This document shows positions 24,973 to 38,180 of a DNA stretch of 64,000 nt, piece by piece. The notes below the pieces were generated by a model. It saw nothing but the letters and a program-made list of their open reading frames with translations. It did not search any database and had not been told where the DNA came from. The position numbers and the translations under genes are program-made. Positions within the stretch are counted from its first letter, which is position 1, and each line of letters opens with the position of its first letter. This stretch comes from JBBIQS01 sp037442205 (GTDB lineage: Bacteria; Myxococcota; Myxococcia; Myxococcales; UBA5297): contig JBBIQS010000039.1 of NCBI GenBank assembly GCA_037442205.1, positions 1 through 64,000 of the forward strand, given 5' to 3'.

Positions 24973-26793
24973 ATGCAGATTCCGCCGGAAAAGATCCACG
25001 AGATCCTCGAGCGCACCGACCTGGTGGCGCTGGTCTCCCGGCACGTCGAGCTCAAGAAGAGCGGCCGAGCCTACAAGGGCCTGTGCCCCTTCCACGGCGA
25101 GAAGACGCCCAGCTTCCACGTCACCCCCGAGCGGCGGATCTTCAAGTGCTTCGGCTGCGACGCCGGCGGCGACGCCATCGCCTTCCAGATGCGCATCAGC
25201 GGCCGCCCGTTCGTCGAGGTGGTGCGCGAGCTGGCGAAGGAGGCGGGCGTCACCCTCGAGGAGCGCGAAGATCCCGCCTCCCGCGAGCGCGCCCAGTTGC
25301 TGGAGGCCAACGAGCAGGCCCGCCGCCTCTTCGAAGACCAACTGTGGAAGGACCCGCGCGCTGCCCCGGGCCGCGAGCACCTGGCCAAGCGGTCCGTCTC
25401 GGAAGAGCTCGCCCGCCATTTTGGCCTGGGCTATGCCGTCAATGCCTGGAACGAAGTTGTCAACCGCTTTGTTAGGGAGGGCATCCTCGAGTGGGGGGCG
25501 CGAGCCGGACTGTGCGCCCCGCGGACCAAGTCGGACGGGTTTTACGATGTTTTTCGCGGGCGCCTGATGATCCCTATCCGCTCACCGGAAGGACGAACCG
25601 TCGCCTTCGGCGCCCGCCTGATCGAGGAGAACCCGCGCCCCGACGGCAACTCGGGGCCCAAGTACCTCAACTCCAAGGACTCGCCGCTGTACCGCAAGAG
25701 CGAGGTCCTCTACGGCCTCGACCTGGCCAAGGACGAGATCCGCCGCTCGCGCACCGCCGTCCTGGTCGAGGGCTACTTCGACGTGATCGGGCTGCACGGC
25801 GCCGGGGTCAAGAACGCGGTGGCGCTCTGCTCCACCGCCCTCACCGCCGGCCACCTGCAGGCGCTGTCGCGCGCCGACGCCCAGGACCTGGTGCTGCTGC
25901 TCGACGGCGACGCCGCCGGCCTCAAGGCGGTCGAGCGGCTGGCCGGTCCGATCCTGGCCTCCGGCGCCAAGGCCCGGGTGGCCTGCCTGCCGCAGGGCGA
26001 CGACCCCGACACCTTCGCCCTGCGCGAGGGCAAAGCCGCTCTCGACTCGCTGGTGGAGAAGGCCCCGGTCCTGAGCCGGCACCTCTTGCACCAGTGCCTG
26101 CCCTCCCCGCGGACCTCCTCGCTGGAGGAGAAGCTCGCCGCCCTCGCCCGCCTCACGCCGGTGCTGGAGCAGATGCCGGCCGGGGTGGCCAAGAGCATGT
26201 TCCTCACCGAGCTCGCCGACCACCTCGGCGTCCCGGAGAGCGACATCAAGGCCCACCTCAACCGCGAGGTGAAGGCGGCGCCGCGCCCCAAGCCGGCGCC
26301 CCAGGCCAAGCCGGTCTCGGCCTCGCTCAGCCCTCACGAGGAGCTGCTGGCGGCGCTGCTGATCGCCGACCCGCCGCTGCGCGACGAGCCCGAGGCTCGC
26401 TTCGCCGACCAGATCCGCTCGCTGGAGGTGCGGCTGCTCTTGATCGCCGAGCGGCCGCTGGAGGCGCTCAATTCGCTGGCCCCCGCCCTGCGCCAGGGGC
26501 TGGAGCGGCGCCTCTCCGAGATCGCCCAGACCATGGCCGAGCCCGACAAGCGCCGCAAGGCGCTGCGCGACTCGTGCGCCGGCATGCGGCTGTCCCAGGT
26601 GATGGAGCAGGTGGCAGAGAAGAAGGCGGAGCTCATCGAGGCCGAGCGCAGCGGCGCTCCCGAGGACGAGCTCTCCCGCCTGCAAGCAGAATTCGGCCAG
26701 CTGATGACCCAGCGCAAGCGGTTCGAGGACCGCTCGCGGGTGGCGGCCGACGCCGAGGGGGTCGCTGCGGCGGCCCGAGGGAGGGCGCAGTGA
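24973..26793 (+). CDS. dnaG: DNA primase
   Basis: 606 residues. The N-terminal zinc finger has Cys38, His41, Cys59 and Cys62 (CPFH, CFGC). The RNA polymerase domain has the GRLMIPIRSPEGRTVAFGARLI block, and the Toprim site shows LVEGYFDVIGLHGAG and LLLDGDAAG. The C-terminal part (about 440-590) would bind the DnaB helicase. It makes RNA primers at the fork. It sits between yqeY and rpoD, and its TGA at 26791-26793 overlaps a possible GTG start of rpoD. Confidence 0.95.
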   Translation: MQIPPEKIHEILERTDLVALVSRHVELKKSGRAYKGLCPFHGEKTPSFHVTPERRIFKCFGCDAGGDAIAFQMRISGRPFVEVVRELAKEAGVTLEEREDPASRERAQLLEANEQARRLFEDQLWKDPRAAPGREHLAKRSVSEELARHFGLGYAVNAWNEVVNRFVREGILEWGARAGLCAPRTKSDGFYDVFRGRLMIPIRSPEGRTVAFGARLIEENPRPDGNSGPKYLNSKDSPLYRKSEVLYGLDLAKDEIRRSRTAVLVEGYFDVIGLHGAGVKNAVALCSTALTAGHLQALSRADAQDLVLLLDGDAAGLKAVERLAGPILASGAKARVACLPQGDDPDTFALREGKAALDSLVEKAPVLSRHLLHQCLPSPRTSSLEEKLAALARLTPVLEQMPAGVAKSMFLTELADHLGVPESDIKAHLNREVKAAPRPKPAPQAKPVSASLSPHEELLAALLIADPPLRDEPEARFADQIRSLEVRLLLIAERPLEALNSLAPALRQGLERRLSEIAQTMAEPDKRRKALRDSCAGMRLSQVMEQVAEKKAELIEAERSGAPEDELSRLQAEFGQLMTQRKRFEDRSRVAADAEGVAAAARGRAQ

Positions 26794-26864
26794 AGAATCC
26801 CCTTTCGTATTTCAAGGATCGGCTCGCCGGCAGGCTGGGCCTGACCCGCGGCAAGGAGCAGTCG

Positions 26865-29126
<2,262 letters not shown>

Positions 29127-29151
29127 GCCGACAGCCGAGCCTCTGAATACG

Positions 29152-29190
29152 AAGGGCCCGCGCGACGCGTCGCGCGGGCCCTTCTCTTTT
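29152..29190 (+). terminator. rho-independent terminator of the rpsU-rpoD operon
   Basis: A perfect 32-base palindrome (29152-29183, arms AAGGGCCCGCGCGACG and its complement) is followed by CTCTTTT. It starts 25 bases after the rpoD stop. It also lies between rpoD and the reverse-strand tRNA and may stop both transcripts. Confidence 0.85.
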
Positions 29191-29231
29191 CAGCCGCCGC
29201 TGGCCCAGGAGAATCGCGGGACCGCGGCGCA

Positions 29232-29303
29232 TGGGCCCTGCAGGATTCGAACCTGCGACGAAGCGGTTATGAGCCGCCGGCTCTACCGCTGAGCTAAGGG
29301 CCC
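29232..29303 (-). tRNA. tRNA-Ile2 (anticodon CAT)
   Basis: 72 bases fold into a full cloverleaf: acceptor GGGCCCT/AGGGCCC, D-arm GCTC/GAGC, anticodon stem GGCGG/CCGCT with loop CTCATAA, and T-arm GCAGG-TTCGAAT-CCTGC. The CAT anticodon could mean Met. However, the GGGCCC acceptor, TTAGCTCAG start and GGCTCATAACC anticodon arm match the tRNA-Ile2 type, whose C34 becomes lysidine (by TilS) to read AUA. It is not initiator-like: the first acceptor pair is intact. CCA is not encoded. Confidence 0.9.
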
Positions 29304-29672
29304 GGTCGAGCGTGGGCCGTTTTGGCATGGCGCGGGCCGGGCATCAAGCCTTTGCCGCTCCGCTTGCGCCAAGCCACGCACCGATATGCCGCGCTCCGCC
29401 GCCATGCGCCGATTCCCGACCGCTCCCAACGATTGGCCGAGCGACCGAGCGCTCGGGAGAAAGGGCGACATCCCTCCAAGGCGGATGACCGGGTGCGGCT
29501 GTGCGGTTGCATCACGCAGAACCGTTTCACTTGGACCACCCAGCGCCTGAGAGATAGGCGCCTGCAAGCGCTCCATGCGAACTGCCCAGCGCTTCACACT
29601 GCGGTTGCGTCGCGGCGAGCGTGTGGTATATCCCCGCGCGAATCGGGGGTTCGTTCTTTTGGAGGCTTATCC
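29304..29672. other. intergenic region between tRNA-Ile2 and the zinc-ribbon gene
   Basis: 369 non-coding bases. They include the forward promoter at 29605-29632 and the ribosome binding site GGAGG (29661). A weak reverse promoter for the tRNA (TTGATG near 29347) was seen without a good -10. The rest holds nothing recognised. Confidence 0.55.
29605..29632 (+). promoter_or_regulatory. extended -10 promoter of the zinc-ribbon/RNase H pair
   Basis: TTGCGT (29605-29610), a 16-base spacer, and TATATC (29627-29632) preceded by TGG, an extended -10. Transcription should begin near 29639, about 34 bases before the GTG start. Confidence 0.55.
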
Positions 29673-30398
29673 GTGTCCGTCAAGGAGCTGCTGAAGGGGC
29701 TTCACGCGCTGCAGAAGATCGACCTCGAGATCCTCGAGCTGCGGCGCACAGGTGAGGCCCATCCGAAACGGCTGGCCCAGCTCGATGCCGAGCTGGCCAC
29801 CGCTCGAGGGGCTGCCGATCTGGAGCGCAACCGCCTGGCGGACAACGAGAAGCAGCGGCGCGACAAGGAGCAGGAGATCTCCTCCGAGAAGGAGAAGATC
29901 AAGAAGTGGGAGGCGCGGCTCGCCGAGCAGCGCACCACCCGCGAGTACGCCGCCCTGGCCCGCGAGATCGACATCGCCAAGAAGGCCGTCCTCAACCTGG
30001 AGGACGAGCTCAAGCTGCTGGTCGCCGCCACCGAAGAGATCCGCAAGGCGCTCAGCGTCAAGGAGGGCGACCTTCGCCGCCGCGAGGACGCCAGCGCCGC
30101 CGAGCGCACCACGCTCACCACTCAGATTTCGACCCTCGACGGCCAGGTGAAGGGGCTGTCGGAGAAGCGCGACGAGGCCGCCAAGGGGGTCGACTCCGGG
30201 CTGGCCGCCAAGTACGAGTCGGTGCGCAAGAAGCGCGGCAGCGGCATGGCCCCGGTGGTCAACGGCATCTGCAAGGGCTGCAACATGCGCCTGCCTCCGC
30301 AGCTGCAGAACATCCTGCGCGCCGGCGCCACCATCGAGGCCTGCCCCAACTGCCTGCGGCTGATCTACGCCTCGGAAGTCATCAACCTCGGCGAGTAG
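29673..30398 (+). CDS. C4-type zinc ribbon / coiled-coil protein (DUF164-like)
   Basis: 241 residues from GTG 29673, set by GGAGG upstream. Residues 1-190 are a long antiparallel coiled coil. The C-terminus carries a zinc ribbon with Cys200-x2-Cys203 and Cys224-x2-Cys227 (CKGCNMRLPPQ ... CPNCLRLIY). This is the widespread zf-RING_7/DUF164 architecture, often suspected of nucleic-acid binding, with no firm function. It is followed after 33 bases by an RNase HI-like gene; the pairing of these two families occurs in many bacteria. Confidence 0.85.
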   Translation: MSVKELLKGLHALQKIDLEILELRRTGEAHPKRLAQLDAELATARGAADLERNRLADNEKQRRDKEQEISSEKEKIKKWEARLAEQRTTREYAALAREIDIAKKAVLNLEDELKLLVAATEEIRKALSVKEGDLRRREDASAAERTTLTTQISTLDGQVKGLSEKRDEAAKGVDSGLAAKYESVRKKRGSGMAPVVNGICKGCNMRLPPQLQNILRAGATIEACPNCLRLIYASEVINLGE

Positions 30399-30431
30399 CG
30401 CCCCGAGCTCCCGGCGCGATCGGCCTCTCCC

Positions 30432-31127
30432 ATGGCGCTGCCGTCCCGCGCTGAGATCCTGAACTTCATCGCCGCCCGCGAGGGTCTGGAGAAGACCCTC
30501 GAGCGCTTCCCCGGCGTCACCCGCGAGCAGCTGCGCGCGGTGCTGCGCGACGCGGCGGTGCTGCTGCTGGCCGAGGAGCAGGGCGTCGAGGAGCAGCCGG
30601 ACGAGAAACCGCTGGCGCCGCTGCGCGAGCAGAAGGTTTCGCCGCCAGCTCCCGCTGCCGCCGTTCCCTCCCCGCATCGCCCGGTACCTGAGCCGGCCGC
30701 TGAGACGGCTGCTGGCGAGGGCGCCAAGCGGCTCAAGCTCTACTCCGACGGCGCCGCCCGCGGGAACCCCGGACCGGCGGGCGCGGGCGCGGTGCTGATG
30801 AAGCAGGACGGCACCCTGGTCGCCAAGCTCGGCAAGTTCCTGGGCACCCAGACCAACAACGTGGCCGAGTACACCGCGCTGATCCTCGGCCTCGAGACCG
30901 CTCTGCGGCTGGGCGCCGACGAGATCGACGTCTTCGCCGACTCCGAGCTGCTCATCCGCCAGCTGGAGGGCGTCTACAAGGTCAAGAGCCCCGGGCTCAA
31001 GCCGCTCTACGACCAGGTCAAGCTGCTGCTCCGCCGCTTCCAGCTCGTGCGCCTGCAGCACGTGCCTCGCGAGAAGAACAAGCTCGCCGACGAGATGAGC
31101 AACCGCGCCATCGACGAGAAGATGTAG
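30432..31127 (+). CDS. ribonuclease HI family protein
   Basis: 231 residues. An N-terminal helical part (1-50) and a Pro/Ala linker precede an RNase H fold. The four acidic catalytic positions are present: Asp106 (YSDGAARGNPGP), Glu147 (NVAEYTAL), Asp170 (FADSELLIRQL) and Asp220 (KLADEMSNRAID). It should cut the RNA strand of RNA-DNA hybrids with Mg2+. The N-terminal extension is not the usual hybrid-binding domain. It ends at a strong hairpin shared with the convergent pyrophosphatase gene. Confidence 0.88.
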   Translation: MALPSRAEILNFIAAREGLEKTLERFPGVTREQLRAVLRDAAVLLLAEEQGVEEQPDEKPLAPLREQKVSPPAPAAAVPSPHRPVPEPAAETAAGEGAKRLKLYSDGAARGNPGPAGAGAVLMKQDGTLVAKLGKFLGTQTNNVAEYTALILGLETALRLGADEIDVFADSELLIRQLEGVYKVKSPGLKPLYDQVKLLLRRFQLVRLQHVPREKNKLADEMSNRAIDEKM

Positions 31128-31169
31128 CGCCCGCTCCGCGGCGCCTCGCGCACTCCAAGGACAAGAAGA

Positions 31170-31207
31170 GGCGAAGCCGAGAGACCTTGCGATCCCTCGG
31201 CTTCGCC
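31170..31207. terminator. bidirectional terminator between RNase H and hppA
   Basis: A perfect 12-bp stem (GGCGAAGCCGAG / CTCGGCTTCGCC) with a 14-base loop lies between the convergent stops. On the reverse strand it is followed by TCTTCTTG, so it should mainly end the hppA transcript. Confidence 0.75.
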
Positions 31208-31232
31208 CCTGTGATTCAACCTACGGCGTGGG

Positions 31233-33860
<2,628 letters not shown>

Positions 33861-33921
33861 TGCGGGCAATCTCCTTTACGGACGAACGGTCAGGCGCTGT
33901 CGCGTCAGGGAGTCAGGTGCG

Positions 33922-34683
33922 TCAGCGGTCCGCCGAGTGCCACCAGGCGTGGTGGCTGATCTCCAATTCCTCCTCTGCGGGGAAGCGGTAGAAGCGCATC
34001 CCAGTCTGGTCTCCGATGAAGAAGCCGCGGCGGATGACCCGGAAGAAGCCCTGGGTCCGCGGCGTGCGCGACACGGTCTTGGTGCTCTTGCCGCCCTGCC
34101 CGGCCAGCTCGCGCAGGCAGTCCTCGATGTGCATCCGGTCGGAGTACGGCAGGTCGCCGCGCAGCCGGCCCTTGTCGTCGCGGTCGATGCGCAGGTCGGC
34201 GAAGAACAGCCGCGGGGCGCCGACCGGGTTGGAGGGGTCGGTCATGTAGCGGCAGAACTGCGCCGGCGGCAGCCGCGAGACCACCAGCGGGATCAGCGGG
34301 CACAGCTCCTGGTACATCGCCGGGCCCTGCTCCTCCTTGGCCGCGTCGTAGGGGCTCTGGTCGAGGGCCAGCACCCGGCCGTCAGGGGTGGTCAGGTAGA
34401 GCTTGCGGTAGGCCGCCAGCGGCACGAACTCCATCGCCCGGTAGACGGAGATGTACTTGCTGCGCTTGGGACTGCCGTCGGGGCGCGGGGTCAGCCGGGC
34501 CTCGAGGTCGGAGACGGGGAAGTGGTCGCCGGCCTGGGCAGGATCGATCTCGAAGAAGATCACCCGCCCGCTGGCCAGCTTCTTGGTGCCAACCGCCATG
34601 TAGATGCCGAATTCCTCCGGCTCCAGGTGGGAGGCAACCAGGGCTTCGAAGCGGGATCCGATCAGATAGAGATGGGTCTTCAT
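33922..34683 (-). CDS. hypothetical protein, 253 residues
   Basis: A soluble protein with no signal peptide, membrane helix or familiar catalytic motif. The start (MKTHLYLIGSRFEALVASHLEPEEFGIYMAVGTKK) and the middle (RVIFFEIDPAQAGDHFP; KYISVYRAMEFVPLAAYRKLYLTTPDGRVLAL) suggest an alpha/beta fold. The rest is rich in Arg, Pro and aromatic residues (RVIRRGFFIGDQTGMRFYRFPAEEE). It lies between the pyrophosphatase and asparaginase genes on the same strand, with gaps of 61 and 210 bases. I do not recognise the family. Confidence 0.6.
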   Translation of the reverse strand: MKTHLYLIGSRFEALVASHLEPEEFGIYMAVGTKKLASGRVIFFEIDPAQAGDHFPVSDLEARLTPRPDGSPKRSKYISVYRAMEFVPLAAYRKLYLTTPDGRVLALDQSPYDAAKEEQGPAMYQELCPLIPLVVSRLPPAQFCRYMTDPSNPVGAPRLFFADLRIDRDDKGRLRGDLPYSDRMHIEDCLRELAGQGGKSTKTVSRTPRTQGFFRVIRRGFFIGDQTGMRFYRFPAEEELEISHHAWWHSADR

Positions 34684-34893
34684 GGCAGCCGTTCCTTGGG
34701 CAAGGCAGGAGCGCCGGAGCTGACCCGCACGCTCGCCGCGGGGTCGGGCGGCCCGGGGTGTGAGGGTCGCCGCCCCGACAACGTCCGCCAGCGGACAAAT
34801 GTTCTGCTGGGGCTGAATCGACGAGGCGGCACCAGTTCGGCGCGCCGAGCGCTCGTCAGAGCAGCGGCGAAGTGAGTCAGCCGGCCAGCGGAA

Positions 34894-35892
34894 TCACTCG
34901 ACGGTCAGCTCGCCCGCCAGATCCTCGCGCATGCGCGCACGCACGCGGGCAGGGTCGGCCTCGTAGGCCAGCACGTGCATCAGCTTGGTGACCGCGGCCT
35001 CGGGCGTCATGTCGCCGCCGCCGATCACCCCGCGCTCCAGCGCCGCCGCGCCGCCCTCGTAGAGCGACAGATCGACCGCGTTGCAGCGCGCCTGGCTGAC
35101 CATGACCACTGGGATTCCGCGCTCGCGCGCCTCGTCGAAGAGCGGCACCAGCGAGGTTTCGCCGTGGGCCGGGAAGTTGCCGGCGCCGAAGCCCTCGACC
35201 ACCAACCCCTTGAGCCCGGACAGCAGCCCGCGGCCGACCGAGGGCGGGAAGCCGGGGAAGATCTTGAGCAGGAAGACCTCGGGCTCGAGCCGCGCCGCCA
35301 GGTGCTGCTCGCCCCCCGCTGGCCGCCCCGCCGCCCAGACGATGTCCACGCCCAGGGTTCCCAGAGGCGGGAAGTTGGGGCTCTCGAAGGCGTCGTAGTC
35401 GTTGATCTTGCCCTTGCGCGTGCGGTTGCCGCGGTAGAGCCGGCTGTCGAAGCAGACGCTCACCTCGCTCGGGCCCTGGCAGGCGGCGGTGACCGCGTCG
35501 ATCAGGTTGAGGCGGGCGTCGGTGCGCACCTCGCCCAGCGGCCGCTGCGAGCCGGTGAGGACCACCGGCCGGCGGGGGTTGCGCACCATGAAAGACAGGG
35601 CGCTGGCGGTCCAGGCCATGGTGTCGGTGCCGTGGGTGATGACGACGCCCTCGTACTCCTCCAGCGCCTTGCCCACCCGCTCGGCCAGCGAGCACCAGAG
35701 CGCCGGCCGCATGTCCGAGCTGTCGATGTTGCTGAACACCTCCAGCGACACCTCGGCGATCCGCCACAGCTCGGGGGCGTGGCGGCGCAGCATCTGCTCG
35801 AAGTCGGCCGGGCGCAGCGGCTGCGGGCGGCTGCCCTGCATGCCCAGGGTCCCGCCGGTGTGGAGGATGAGGATGCGCTTGCGCTCAGGCAC
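34894..35892 (-). CDS. ansA: L-asparaginase (type I-like, cytosolic)
   Basis: 332 residues from GTG 35892, with AAGGAG seven bases upstream. It hydrolyses asparagine to aspartate and ammonia. Both nucleophile motifs are present: HTGGTLGMQG near the N-terminus and VITHGTDTMAWTASAL. The GSQRPLGEVRTDARLNL block, with the expected charged residues, is also there. There is no signal peptide, which fits the cytosolic type I enzyme. The frame is open far upstream but loses similarity before the GTG. It is divergent from the DsbA-like lipoprotein gene. Confidence 0.9.
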   Translation of the reverse strand: MPERKRILILHTGGTLGMQGSRPQPLRPADFEQMLRRHAPELWRIAEVSLEVFSNIDSSDMRPALWCSLAERVGKALEEYEGVVITHGTDTMAWTASALSFMVRNPRRPVVLTGSQRPLGEVRTDARLNLIDAVTAACQGPSEVSVCFDSRLYRGNRTRKGKINDYDAFESPNFPPLGTLGVDIVWAAGRPAGGEQHLAARLEPEVFLLKIFPGFPPSVGRGLLSGLKGLVVEGFGAGNFPAHGETSLVPLFDEARERGIPVVMVSQARCNAVDLSLYEGGAAALERGVIGGGDMTPEAAVTKLMHVLAYEADPARVRARMREDLAGELTVE

Positions 35893-36001
35893 TGGGTGGC
35901 TCCTTGAGTGTGCGAGACTAGATCGAGTCCAAACATGAATCGAGCGAGTTCCCTGCCGCCCAGAACGCTTGCCTCCGCTCTCCGGACGTCTCTCGCTCGG
36001 C

Positions 36002-36030
36002 TTTACCGTCCCCGCTCGTTCGACTACCAT
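36002..36030 (+). promoter_or_regulatory. candidate promoter giving a leaderless DsbA-like transcript
   Basis: TTTACC (36002-36007), a 17-base spacer, and TACCAT (36025-36030). The -10 ends nine bases before the ATG at 36040, and no Shine-Dalgarno site is present, so transcription may start at or very near the start codon. Confidence 0.4.
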
Positions 36031-36039
36031 CCGCGCTCG

Positions 36040-36918
36040 ATGCGCCGCCCCCTCGCCGCCCTGCTCGTGGTCTTTGGCCTGCTGCTCGCCGGCTGCCAGA
36101 CCGATCGAGCCGTCGCCCAGCCGCCCGTGGGGCCTCTGAACCTGTCGAACGCAGGCGTCCGGGGGCTCAACGCCGAGCTCGAGGACACCGTGCGCTCGGT
36201 GGCCCTGCGGGCGCGCTGCCCCTGCGGCGGCGACCACAGCCTCGACGCCTGCGTGCGCAGCCACACCTCTTGCGAGCTGGGCCCGCGGACGCTGTCGCTG
36301 TCCGCCAAGCTGGTGAAGATGGGCGCCACCATCCCCGACGCCGAGCAGGAGCTGGCCAACTACCGGGCCTCGTTCTTCGGCCCGCGGCCCCAGTTCGAGC
36401 TGAGCGAAGGCGCCTGCAAGGGCCCCAGGGACGCCAAGGTGACGGTGGTCGAGTTCTCCGATTTCGAGTGCCCGGCCTGCGGCAACGCCCGCCTGGTGGT
36501 CGAGTCCCTGCCCGAGGCCATCCCCGGCCTGCGGATGTGCTTCAAGCACTTCCCTCTCAAGCGCCACCTGCGGGCCTTCGACGCCGCCCAGGCCGCCGAG
36601 TTCGCCCGCGAGCAGGGCCGCTTCTGGGAGCTGCACGACCTGCTCTTCGACGGCCAGGCCAGTCTGGAGATCGAAGACTTCAAGAAGTACGCCCGCATCC
36701 TCGGCCTGGACGACGCCGCGCTGGAGCAGGCGATCCACTCCGGGAAGTACGCCGAGCGGGTCCAGCAGAGCCGCGAGGAGGGCGTGGCCGCCGGCGTCAA
36801 CGCAACCCCCAGTCTCTTCATCAACGGGCGGCTCCTGTCGCTGCCCATGGACGCCGATCTCATCGCGCACAGCGTGCAGGACGAGCTGGTCTACAAGGCC
36901 GGCGCTGCGCACCCCTGA
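36040..36918 (+). CDS. thioredoxin-fold DsbA/DsbG-like lipoprotein
   Basis: 292 residues. The signal peptide ends in the lipobox LLAGC (Cys19). Residues about 58-80 hold a Cys-rich block (RCPCGGDHSLDAC ... TSC) that recalls the CxxC region of CcmH. The thioredoxin domain follows with the active site FECPAC (Cys144, Cys147), the FKHFPLKRH segment and a cis-Pro (NATPSLFING). It should act on disulfides in the periplasm, perhaps keeping haem-binding Cys reduced; that link is inferred from the two haem-motif proteins downstream. An in-frame ATG at 35908 is less likely, because the lipoprotein signal starts at 36040. Confidence 0.8.
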   Translation: MRRPLAALLVVFGLLLAGCQTDRAVAQPPVGPLNLSNAGVRGLNAELEDTVRSVALRARCPCGGDHSLDACVRSHTSCELGPRTLSLSAKLVKMGATIPDAEQELANYRASFFGPRPQFELSEGACKGPRDAKVTVVEFSDFECPACGNARLVVESLPEAIPGLRMCFKHFPLKRHLRAFDAAQAAEFAREQGRFWELHDLLFDGQASLEIEDFKKYARILGLDDAALEQAIHSGKYAERVQQSREEGVAAGVNATPSLFINGRLLSLPMDADLIAHSVQDELVYKAGAAHP

Positions 36919-36943
36919 GATCCGGCGCCTTGCGAGGTGCTTC

Positions 36944-38152
36944 GTGAGAGCGCGTGATTCCTTCGTGAAGATGCTGGTGGCCGCCCTGGCCCTGTCGCTG
37001 CTGCCTGGCCTGGCCGCCGCCCAGCGCCGGGTGCTCGGCGGCGCCAAGCCGACCGAAACCAAGCCGGCCGAGTCCGCTCCGGCGGCGCCGGGTCCGTCGA
37101 AGGAGGAGCCCAAGAGCCCTGCCCCCGCTCCGGCTCCGGCTCCGGCTCCGACCGCACCTGCCTCCGACGCGGTGGCCCCGGAGAAGCTGGGCGCCGACAA
37201 AGAGCGCGAGAGCAAGGTCTCGGCACCGGCGATCCTGGTTCCCAAGGACGAGCAGGGCCAGCCGGAGAAGGCCGCCGGCCGGGCGGTGGTCGCCGCCGAG
37301 CCGCAGGAGTCGGTCTACCGCAAGAAGATCGACAAGAACGTCATCGTCCTCCACGTCCGCCCGGCCAGACCGCTGCCCGCCCAGCCGGTGACGCTGACGG
37401 TGGAGCTGCAGAAGCTGCTGCCCATCCCGGACCCGGCAATCGGCGATCGCGCTCCGGTCGAGGGCGCCACGGTGCTGGCCACCATCACCCGCGACGGCAA
37501 GGGGGCCACTCCCAGCAGCTACCTGTTCCACCCGATGTCCGACTCCGGCGTCTACGGGGTGCGCTTCAGCGTCCCCGAGCACGGCCGTTACAAGGTGGAG
37601 ATCGCCCAGAGGCCCGGCCCCAACGCCGAGGTGGCCGAGCGCCCGATCGGCGCTGAGTTCGTGCTGGGAATCGGCGAGGCCACGCCGATGGAGGCCTCGC
37701 AGGAAGAGGGGGCGATCAAGGCCGGCAAAGGCCGCAGCGCCCTGCGGGTGGCCGACGCCAAGCACAAGGAAGGCCCGGCCGAGCTGATGCGCTCGCTCGG
37801 CGAGCACTGGATGGCCCTGATGCGCGGGCTGGAAACCAACCTCACCCTGGGCGAGCTGCAGGGCCACGCCAAGGCCATCGCCGAGCTGGCTGGCAAGCTG
37901 CCGGGCCAGGTGCCGCTGTCGATGGCGATCGACGGCCGGGAGTTCGACGCGCTGGCGCAGCAGCTGGCCAAGTCGGCCGCCGAGCTGCCGGCGGTAGCCG
38001 GCGACCGCGCCGGAGCCAAGGCCCAGGTGACCAGGATGGAGCAGGACCTCTGCCTGCGCTGCCACACCAAGTTCCGCTTTCGCATCGCCGACGAGCTGAG
38101 CAGCTGGCCGACCTTCGAGCCCAAGGCCCCCAGCGCCTCCCGCCGCCCGTAG
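36944..38152 (+). CDS. exported protein with one C-terminal CxxCH haem motif
   Basis: 402 residues from GTG 36944, with GAGGTG upstream. A Sec signal peptide (about 10-26) is followed by a long Ala/Pro/Lys-rich linker containing a run of (AP) dipeptides from GGCTCC hexamer repeats. A beta-rich domain (about 130-225) looks like a periplasmic sandwich fold. The C-terminal helical part ends with a CLRCH haem-binding motif (370-374), like a monohaem cytochrome c'-type helix bundle. It starts 25 bases after the DsbA-like gene. The exact family was not recognised. Confidence 0.65.
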   Translation: MRARDSFVKMLVAALALSLLPGLAAAQRRVLGGAKPTETKPAESAPAAPGPSKEEPKSPAPAPAPAPAPTAPASDAVAPEKLGADKERESKVSAPAILVPKDEQGQPEKAAGRAVVAAEPQESVYRKKIDKNVIVLHVRPARPLPAQPVTLTVELQKLLPIPDPAIGDRAPVEGATVLATITRDGKGATPSSYLFHPMSDSGVYGVRFSVPEHGRYKVEIAQRPGPNAEVAERPIGAEFVLGIGEATPMEASQEEGAIKAGKGRSALRVADAKHKEGPAELMRSLGEHWMALMRGLETNLTLGELQGHAKAIAELAGKLPGQVPLSMAIDGREFDALAQQLAKSAAELPAVAGDRAGAKAQVTRMEQDLCLRCHTKFRFRIADELSSWPTFEPKAPSASRRP

Positions 38153-38180
38153 TCCTTCCCTGACGCCTTTGGATCCCGCC

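Noticed and set aside
29232..29303. tRNA-CAT considered as tRNA-Met (initiator or elongator)
   Set aside because: The acceptor starts with a paired G-C, unlike the initiator, and the overall arms match the tRNA-Ile2 type; an elongator Met identity remains a minor possibility.
34894..37245. Extended asparaginase frame of 783 codons
   Set aside because: Similarity begins at GTG 35892 with a ribosome binding site; the upstream portion is antisense to the DsbA-like lipoprotein and next gene.
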